Source of the DNA: RGIG6165 sp045545175
Lineage (GTDB): Bacteria; Bacillota; Clostridia; Oscillospirales; Feifaniaceae
Assembly: GCA_045545175.1 (NCBI GenBank)
Contig: JAZQAK010000049.1
Coordinates: 1-9,326, forward strand
Reading direction: 5' to 3'
Length of the DNA: 9,326 bases
Shown one piece after another: positions 1 to 5,900 of the stretch. Both the position numbers and the translations under genes were made by a program. The notes below the pieces were generated by a model that was not told where the DNA came from, did not search any database, and was given only the letters and a program-made list of their open reading frames with translations. Position 1 is the first letter of the stretch. The number at the start of each line of letters is the position of its first letter.

Positions 1-125
1 GTATAGACAAGGCAGGTACGTTTAATTTCTATGCAAATATCAAGCGTGCGGAGGTTGCGGCAGTTCTTGCAAGAATCACAAGCCCTTCACTCCGTGTAGG
101 TGCTCCTGAAAACCTCGGCAAATAA
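1..125 (+). CDS. C-terminal end of an SLH-domain surface protein (5' partial)
   Basis: The frame beginning at base 3 is open from the window edge and stops with TAA at 123-125, giving 40 residues. They match the end of a third SLH repeat: an N-I-K-R-A-E-V-A-A-V-L-A-R-I stretch, followed by a 14-residue tail. The same motif closes the SLH blocks of the two other surface proteins here (KRSEVAAVL near 6905 and KRCEVAAVL near 8522), so this is probably a third paralogue. SLH repeats bind secondary cell-wall polysaccharide and hold exported proteins on the surface. Unlike the other two, nothing follows the SLH block here: there is no Ig-like or EF-Tu-like tail. The next gene begins 17 nt after the stop, so co-transcription is possible. 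The rest of the protein lies outside the window. Confidence 0.85.
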   Translation, partial: IDKAGTFNFYANIKRAEVAAVLARITSPSLRVGAPENLGK

Positions 126-142
126 TATTAAGGAGGAACATT

Positions 143-709
143 ATGTCTATTTTTGATAAGCTTAAGAAGACTGTAGGCGATGCTGCAAAGGGTGCAGCTT
201 TGAATCTGGGAAACAAAAAAGAAACCTTCACCTTTGCAAAGCTCCCTGAAAGCCTTGCAGAGCTTCAGGCAACTCCCGAAGCTGTGCTTGACACGCCTTT
301 TAAAGCAGCCGCACTTACCGTATGTGCGCTTTGTGCATATGCGGCAGATAAGAACATCGGTATTGAGATGCTCAACTGGCTTAAAGGCCCAAAGCCGCTT
401 ACCCCGTACGAGATTCAGTTTATTGATGACAGACTCCGTGACGGCAAGACCTACGTTCCGTTCTCTTATTTCAAGGGAGCAACCCCCGAAAACGACTATA
501 CTCCCGACGAGCCGTTTACCGTAACGGTCGAGAGCAATCCGTATTCCAATGATAACGAGGGATATATGAAGCTCTTTATCAAGAGCGGCGGTGCCGACAG
601 TGCAAGAGAAGTTATTCTTCGACTCAAGGGCGACGGAAAGTGGCTGCTCTGGGATCAGATGCTTCTCCCCGACATCCGTATGCCTAAATCCGCAAATCCA
701 TGGGCGTAA
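143..709 (+). CDS. Conserved hypothetical protein upstream of a YdjI-like SPFH gene
   Basis: This 188-residue soluble protein has a strong ribosome binding site, AAGGAGG at 130-136, six bases before the ATG. No signal peptide is visible. The N terminus (about residues 1-25) is a Lys- and Ala-rich, probably amphipathic helix that could touch a membrane surface. The middle has an Ala- and Cys-rich helix (about 50-70, ALTVCALCAYAA). The second half looks like alternating strands ending in a W-L-L-W-D-Q motif. From memory it resembles a Clostridia family of unknown function (I believe DUF6935) found near SPFH/zinc-ribbon genes, but I could not check this. Its stop lies inside the next gene (10-nt overlap), and the SPFH gene follows, which argues for one operon and a shared membrane-associated role. 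No catalytic motif is seen. Confidence 0.85.
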   Translation: MSIFDKLKKTVGDAAKGAALNLGNKKETFTFAKLPESLAELQATPEAVLDTPFKAAALTVCALCAYAADKNIGIEMLNWLKGPKPLTPYEIQFIDDRLRDGKTYVPFSYFKGATPENDYTPDEPFTVTVESNPYSNDNEGYMKLFIKSGGADSAREVILRLKGDGKWLLWDQMLLPDIRMPKSANPWA

Positions 710-984
710 AGGTGACCGGATTTATAAAGCGGCTATGCAATTTCCTCTTGTGTATTCTGTTCAATATGCTATTGAATCTTGAATGGACGGTACCGGCTTG
801 GATATTGCTTGCGCTGCATTTCATTTTAGGTGTACCCATTTTATGGTTCTGGGTAGCACTTGCGGTATGGGCGCTGAGTGTGCTTCTGTGGACAGACATT
901 TTCGGCAGACTTAACGCACTCGGCAACATACCCGACAAACCAAAGGAAAACAAAAATCCGTATTCATATAAAGAAGATAAATAA
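700..984 (+). CDS. Small integral membrane protein, unknown function
   Basis: This 94-residue protein is very hydrophobic from about residue 11 to 65, with two or three likely membrane segments: roughly 13-26, 31-46 and 47-65, the last two rich in Trp, Leu and Val. It ends in a charged, Lys/Pro-rich tail, probably cytoplasmic. The ATG at 700 lies inside the end of the preceding gene and has no good ribosome binding site, so translational coupling is likely. A GTG at 712 in the same frame is an alternative start. It sits between a soluble conserved protein and the SPFH protein, and could be the membrane anchor of that group, as YdjH is thought to be in the B. subtilis YdjGHI system. That comparison rests on gene layout, not on sequence similarity I can demonstrate. 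Confidence 0.75.
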   Translation: MGVKVTGFIKRLCNFLLCILFNMLLNLEWTVPAWILLALHFILGVPILWFWVALAVWALSVLLWTDIFGRLNALGNIPDKPKENKNPYSYKEDK

Positions 985-1013
985 TCTGTTTTAATTTAGA
1001 AAGGAGTTCATAT

Positions 1014-2339
1014 ATGGGACTTATTAAGGCTGGAATCGGTGCTCTTGGCGGCACTCTCGCTGATCAGTGGAAAGAGTTTTTCTATTGCGAGGCACTTGAC
1101 AGTGAAACTTTGATGGTAAAGGGACAAAAGCGTACAAGCGGCCGTTCCTCAAATACTAAAGGCGAAGACAATATTATTTCAAACGGATCGGGCATTGCAG
1201 TAGCAGACGGTCAGGCAATGGTTATCGTTGAGCAGGGCAAGATCGTTGAATTCTGCGCAGAGCCCGGCGAATTTACATACGATACCTCGACAGAGCCTTC
1301 CATTTTCTGCGGCAACCTCGGCGACAGTATTAAGGATACCTTCAAGACCGTTGGCAAGCGTTTTACCTACGGCGGCGATACAGGTAAGGATCAGCGCATT
1401 TATTACTTCAACACCAAGGAGATCGACGGCAACAAGTTCGGCACCAAAACGCCTATTCCTTTCCGTGTAGTTGTAAATGAAGCACTCGGCTTCAAGCTTT
1501 CCGTAGACATTCGTTGCAACGGTGAGTTCTCCTATATCATCACAAACCCGCTTCTCCTTTACACAAAGGTAATGGGTAACGTGTCCGACAGATTTATGCG
1601 TACAGATATGGAGGACATCGTTCGCTCCGAGCTTCTTGATGCACTTCAGCCTGCATTCTCTGCAGTTGCGGCGACAGGCGTTGAGTATTACGAGATCCCC
1701 GGTCACTCCAGAGACGTAAAGAACGCTCTTGAAACCGAGCTTGCGGTTACGTGGGGAGAAAAACGTGGTATCACCATTTATTCGCTCAATATCAATTCTC
1801 TCTCTATCCCCGATGAGCAGAAGAAGAAGATCACCGAGTGGGAAGAAAATGCAATGTCAATGAACCCCAATATTGCGGGTGCAAGACTCGTTGGCGCACA
1901 GGCGGATGCAATGCGTACTGCGGCGGCAAACGAAAACGGCGCAATGCAAGGCTTTATGGGCATGGGAATGGCAATGAATGCAGGCGGCATGAATGCACAG
2001 AACCTCTTTGCAATGGGACAGCAACAACAGGCAGTGCCAAATCCTCAGGCTGCTGCAACTCCCGACGCTGCAATGGGCTGGAAGTGTTCTTGCGGCGCAA
2101 CCGCAACAGGTAAATCCTGCCCGGAGTGCGGCGCAAAGAAGCCTGTGGCTGACGGCTGGACCTGTGCATGCGGCGCAGTAAATAAGGGCAAATTCTGTCA
2201 GGAATGCGGAGCAAAGAAGCCTGCAGGCGCACCGCAGTATAAGTGCGACAAGTGCGGCTGGGAGCCCGAGGCAGGCGCAACACCTCCCAAGTTCTGCCCC
2301 GAGTGCGGCGACAAGTTCGACAACGACGATTTGGTATAA
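1014..2339 (+). CDS. SPFH-domain protein with three C-terminal zinc ribbons (YdjI-like)
   Basis: This 441-residue protein has a clear ribosome binding site (AAGGAG at 1001-1006, spacing 7). Residues 1 to about 285 match the YdjI-type SPFH family, older name 'virion core protein-like': the opening MGLIKAGIGALGG, D-Q-W-K-E, K-G-Q-K-R, N-I-I-S-N-G-S, G-E-F-T-Y-D-T-S-T-E-P-S and R-Y/F-T-Y-G-G-D are characteristic. A Met/Gly/Gln-rich linker follows (about 308-355). Then come three zinc ribbons with Cys at 358/360/369/372, 384/386/395/398 and 411/414/428/431. The first two use C-x-C-x8-C-x2-C and the third C-x2-C-x13-C-x2-C. SPFH proteins form oligomeric membrane scaffolds. In B. subtilis YdjI works with YdjG and YdjH in placing PspA during membrane stress. 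No pspA gene is in the window. The family assignment is firm; the stress role is by analogy. Confidence 0.93.
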   Translation: MGLIKAGIGALGGTLADQWKEFFYCEALDSETLMVKGQKRTSGRSSNTKGEDNIISNGSGIAVADGQAMVIVEQGKIVEFCAEPGEFTYDTSTEPSIFCGNLGDSIKDTFKTVGKRFTYGGDTGKDQRIYYFNTKEIDGNKFGTKTPIPFRVVVNEALGFKLSVDIRCNGEFSYIITNPLLLYTKVMGNVSDRFMRTDMEDIVRSELLDALQPAFSAVAATGVEYYEIPGHSRDVKNALETELAVTWGEKRGITIYSLNINSLSIPDEQKKKITEWEENAMSMNPNIAGARLVGAQADAMRTAAANENGAMQGFMGMGMAMNAGGMNAQNLFAMGQQQQAVPNPQAAATPDAAMGWKCSCGATATGKSCPECGAKKPVADGWTCACGAVNKGKFCQECGAKKPAGAPQYKCDKCGWEPEAGATPPKFCPECGDKFDNDDLV

Positions 2340-2348
2340 TGTTTAAGG

Positions 2349-2387
2349 TAATATTCCCATATAGTACATAGCTATATGGGAATATTA
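2349..2387 (+). repeat. Perfect 16-bp inverted repeat (hairpin) between the SPFH gene and the 122-aa gene
   Basis: The arms are TAATATTCCCATATAG (2349-2364) and its exact complement (2372-2387), around a 7-base loop. The stem is AT-rich with one GGG/CCC core. No U-run follows, so it is not a typical intrinsic terminator. It ends 16 bases before the next start codon, just upstream of that gene's weak ribosome binding site (AAGAGG at 2393-2398). It could protect the 3' end of the upstream mRNA, attenuate readthrough, or be a protein-binding palindrome. Confidence 0.8.
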
Positions 2388-2403
2388 CAATCAAGAGGTT
2401 GCT

Positions 2404-2772
2404 ATGGATAATGCATACAATTTGAATTTTGATTCAACCGAAGTGCAAAGTATGTCCGAAGAAAAAGCACATAGCTTAAGACTATGGAAAACTGTCAACG
2501 AATATCTCGGCGGCAACACTTTGTTTTTCTCTTTTTCCGAACTGTCGAAGTATACGTATGAGGACTTTGTTTCTTATATCGGTTGCGACGCAACCTATTA
2601 TTGTTTTGATACGGTGAACAAGGCAAGAACCTATACATGGGTATCAAAGGATAATGAAACGGCAAAATTTTCTGCACTGTTCACCGATAAGGATGGCGAC
2701 GGAAAATGGACGCTTAACTTTTCGGGTTCGACAAATCTTATAACAAAACCCGAAGCATCCGACTTGCGATAA
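2404..2772 (+). CDS. Hypothetical protein, 122 aa, with a possible BLIP/SmpA-like fold
   Basis: I do not recognise this gene. The 122-residue product has no signal peptide or membrane segment. The central part (about residues 43-112) runs helix then strands: a T-Y-E-D-F-V-S-Y-I-G start, then K-A-R-T-Y-T-W, then A-K-F-S-A-L-F and G-K-W-T-L-N-F. That order loosely resembles a SmpA/BLIP-type repeat (helix, 'Y-x-W', strand hairpin), but the match is weak and from memory. The ribosome binding site is modest (AAGAGG at 2393-2398, five bases before ATG). The gene follows the SPFH gene by 64 nt, across a strong hairpin, so it may be a loosely attached last member of that operon. An Asp/Gly-rich loop (T-D-K-D-G-D-G-K) resembles a calcium-type loop, but this alone proves nothing. 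Confidence 0.65.
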   Translation: MDNAYNLNFDSTEVQSMSEEKAHSLRLWKTVNEYLGGNTLFFSFSELSKYTYEDFVSYIGCDATYYCFDTVNKARTYTWVSKDNETAKFSALFTDKDGDGKWTLNFSGSTNLITKPEASDLR

Positions 2773-2923
2773 GGTTTAGGATACGATTCAAAATGCTAAG
2801 GTGTACACAAAGCTTGCGGCTGACTGTCTCACCTAATTGCTTTGTATTCAGTTTGAGAAAAAGGCGAAAGTCCATAGCGGTATTTGATTATGCCGCAATA
2901 AGAAAGGAAATGGTATTGAAGCA
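2773..2923 (+). other. Intergenic leader of the large surface-protein gene, with potential RNA structure
   Basis: These 151 nt contain no gene. Pairings visible by eye: AGGTG (2799-2803) with CACCT (2830-2834), and ACAAAGC (2807-2813) with GCTTTGT (2839-2845). Their interleaved order would make an H-type pseudoknot. Further on, GCGGTAT (2877-2883) can pair with ATGCCGC (2890-2896) around a 6-base loop, with one G-U pair. An A/G-rich stretch (AAAGGA at 2903-2908) follows, 15 bases before the ATG. I recognise no known riboswitch class and no convincing -35/-10 pair, though a promoter for the downstream gene could lie here. Confidence 0.35.
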
Positions 2924-5900
2924 ATGAAACATTTAGGGAAACGATTACTTGGCTTTGCGCTGGCGGTTTTAATGATTGTTTCCGTTCTCCCTGTGAATGT
3001 TTTTGCATGGAGTAACAAATCTCATGTCAACAGTGCAAATATTATTCTGCTTGAGCAGCAGCGTGCTGCAGAGCAAAACGGCGATCGGGCAACCGTTTCG
3101 GTTCGTGCTCCCTATGACGGAGACGAAACAAGCGACACTTATTCATACAAAATGCCGCAGGAATTTCAGGAGGCTATATTTTCCTATCCCGATGCATTCC
3201 GTGCGGGTTCTCTCGGTCCCGACTTTTATCCCGACCTTATAGCAGGTCAGATGATTATCCATCCTTACGAGGAAGGTATGTCTTCGGGCGACTGGATTAC
3301 CGTTCTTTGTGATTCGGTAAATATGCTACCCAAAAACAGTGAAACCCGTAAGGAAGCACTTGCGTTCACACTTGGATGTATGCTTCATTACTGTGGCGAC
3401 CTCTTCGGTCATGACTTTATCAACACGTTTTCCGGCGGCTCTTTTCCGGCAGTAATGGACGTTTTGGCTGAGGTTGCAAACCTTGATTACGCAGGTAAAA
3501 ATCTCAATAACGTTATCAGCCATATGTCCATGGAAAGCTACATGGACAAACTTGTGAACCACGGCTTCTATAATGGCATCGATTATCTTGAAGTTGATGC
3601 ACCGGATAGATTTGTTGCTGACACTTGGGTAGGTAACGGCAGTCTTTACGGCGGCCATACAAAGCTTTATGATGAATACGCTGAACTTCCGCCGCATTTT
3701 GAATATCTCATAGACTGGCGTACAGAACTTTACAACGAGGCAAACGAGTGGAGAGATAATCCCGACCCCACACTTTCCGCTGCGGCTACAAAATATCTTG
3801 ACCGCTGGGTTGCAGACCAGGACAAGGCAATTTACGCACTTGTAGAGACCTTTGACAGAATCGCTGCAAGACTTGTTGCGGAAAAGGATCCCGACTTACT
3901 TACCGTTCTTAAAGAGGAAATTAAGGCATGGGGCTTGGAATACGGTATTTATCTTACAGGTGTTCCTGACTGGATGATTGACTTCCCGATAGCAATCGAC
4001 GATTTCCTTGAAATGCTTGATCTTGATTTGATCGACCTTGACGAATTGATTGAAGAGCTGATTGAGGAAGCCTTCCTTAACTACATGGGTATACCCAGCG
4101 AGGAAGAATTAAAGGAAAAGATTTTAAACAGACTTTCAGACCCCTCTAAGCAGCTTGACAGCTCCTATAATCCTTATATGCAGGGCGAGGATAACTTTGC
4201 AGAGTTCAAGCAGTATATGGATAAGTATGCAAAAGAGCAGAGATTACTTAGCGGTAGCTCTCTCAGCAGTATTATCAACGACAACGACAGCGGTGCTCTT
4301 GACCAAGCTATCGATTCCGACTTTGAAGCTTTCTACAACACAATGGTTATGTTCAAGCTCATACTTATGGGCCCAGACAACTTCAAAACCTTTGTAAAAG
4401 AGCTTTCCGGAAAGACTCCGACGGTTTACAACAGTCAGAAAACAACGCATATTGCGGCTACAGGCGTTGAGCTTGAAATATCTACCGCAGATCTTGTAAA
4501 TGCAGGAACGGATGACGATATTTATGCGGCAATTGTCAAAACGTACGATAACGGTCAAAAGGGCCGTGTTCAGTACAAACTGCTTGACAAGTCCTATTAC
4601 AATGACTTTGAAGCAGGGGACAAGGACAAGTATTTTGTTGAATTTTCCGAACCTGTAAGACTTGACCGCCTTGAGGTCTCCATTATACAGAAGGACAATG
4701 GCACCGCCGGAGACTTCTGGAAATGTGATGATATCACCATTACTCCCATGCACGTAGGTGTCGCTCTGACCGACCCTATAAGCGTTGGCGGTAACCACGA
4801 TATGGATTCCGAGAGAATGTGGGAACTCGAATTCCAGAAAGCGTTGAATGCCAAAAAGCATACCGATATAAAAACACAGAACGTTACAACCCTTAAGGTG
4901 CGTATAAAAACAGGCTCGGGCACTTACCCCGGTACAGACTCGGATATTTATCTTGAATCATATAACGGCACAACAAAGGAAGTTTGGAAATCTGTATTAC
5001 TTGATAAGCCGGCATATAACGACTTTGAAAAGAATGACAATGACACCTATATTGTTCCTGTTACAAGGTACGACCATACTACGAAAAAAACAGAGGGCAT
5101 TCCGCTCGATCAGCTCAAATTCAGGATGAAGAATAGCGGAAGCGACGAATGGTATCTCTACGAAATGTGGGTAACACCTTATAACGGCAATATTCAGCTT
5201 ACAGATACAATTCATGTAGTACCCGATAACCATCTTGAAGACGAATATGTCGAATATGATTTTGCATCGCTTGTTAAGGACAGCGAATACAGAGATGTCG
5301 GTTCGGCACAGATACTTTCTTACAAAACCTCTCTCGACGACGATCTTATAAAATACGTGGAAAGTATTGACGGTGCTGCACAGTGGGCAGACAGCGACAA
5401 CCCCCTCTGGAAGGATTCAACTATCCGTGAAAAAGTATTCTTTAAGGTTTTCAAGGGCTTTAGACCCGAGATAAATTATACGGGTACAAGTTTGGCAGAT
5501 TATAATAAACCTATAGATATAACTCTTACGTTTGATGCGTTCTGGAACGGTATCCGAAAGGAGCGTAGAGACAGTGTCAGTGATATTGCAAAAATGGCAC
5601 CCGTTGAGGGCGTTGCCAAGGTTTACTTTATCAATGAAAAGGGAACTGTTGTCAGCAGTACGCAGAAGACAATTTCAAATAACAAAGTGGTTATAGACGG
5701 CTATGTCGATTCTAAACTGTTGCCCGGAACTTATGATGTAAAGATTGTTTACGATGCAAGTGCAAGCAATCCGATGTATGCCGACGTACAAAAGACGTTT
5801 TTCAAAGCACTTACTGTGGAAGGCGTAGGTTCTGCAATCACAGTAATCACGGCAAATGACGTAACTACTCCCATTATCGGAAGTCTCCCTGTAAACGTTG

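Noticed and set aside
1179..1706. Minus-strand open frame of 175 codons opposite the SPFH gene
   Set aside because: The + strand encodes a clearly conserved SPFH domain over the same bases, and the antisense translation has no recognisable motif.
2349..2387. Intrinsic terminator after the SPFH gene
   Set aside because: The stem is perfect but AT-rich and no U-run follows it, so I list it as an inverted repeat only.
1954..2394. Minus-strand open frame of 146 codons, Arg-rich, opposite the zinc-ribbon region
   Set aside because: The Arg/Pro-rich composition is an artefact of reading the Gly/Cys/Ala-rich zinc-ribbon codons backwards, and the + strand Cys pattern is real.
2795..2900. Known riboswitch (cyclic-di-GMP type considered, because of the GCGAAAG-like stretch near 2863)
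   Set aside because: The conserved core and stem order of the cyclic-di-GMP class I and II, THF and ZTP switches could not be matched by eye.
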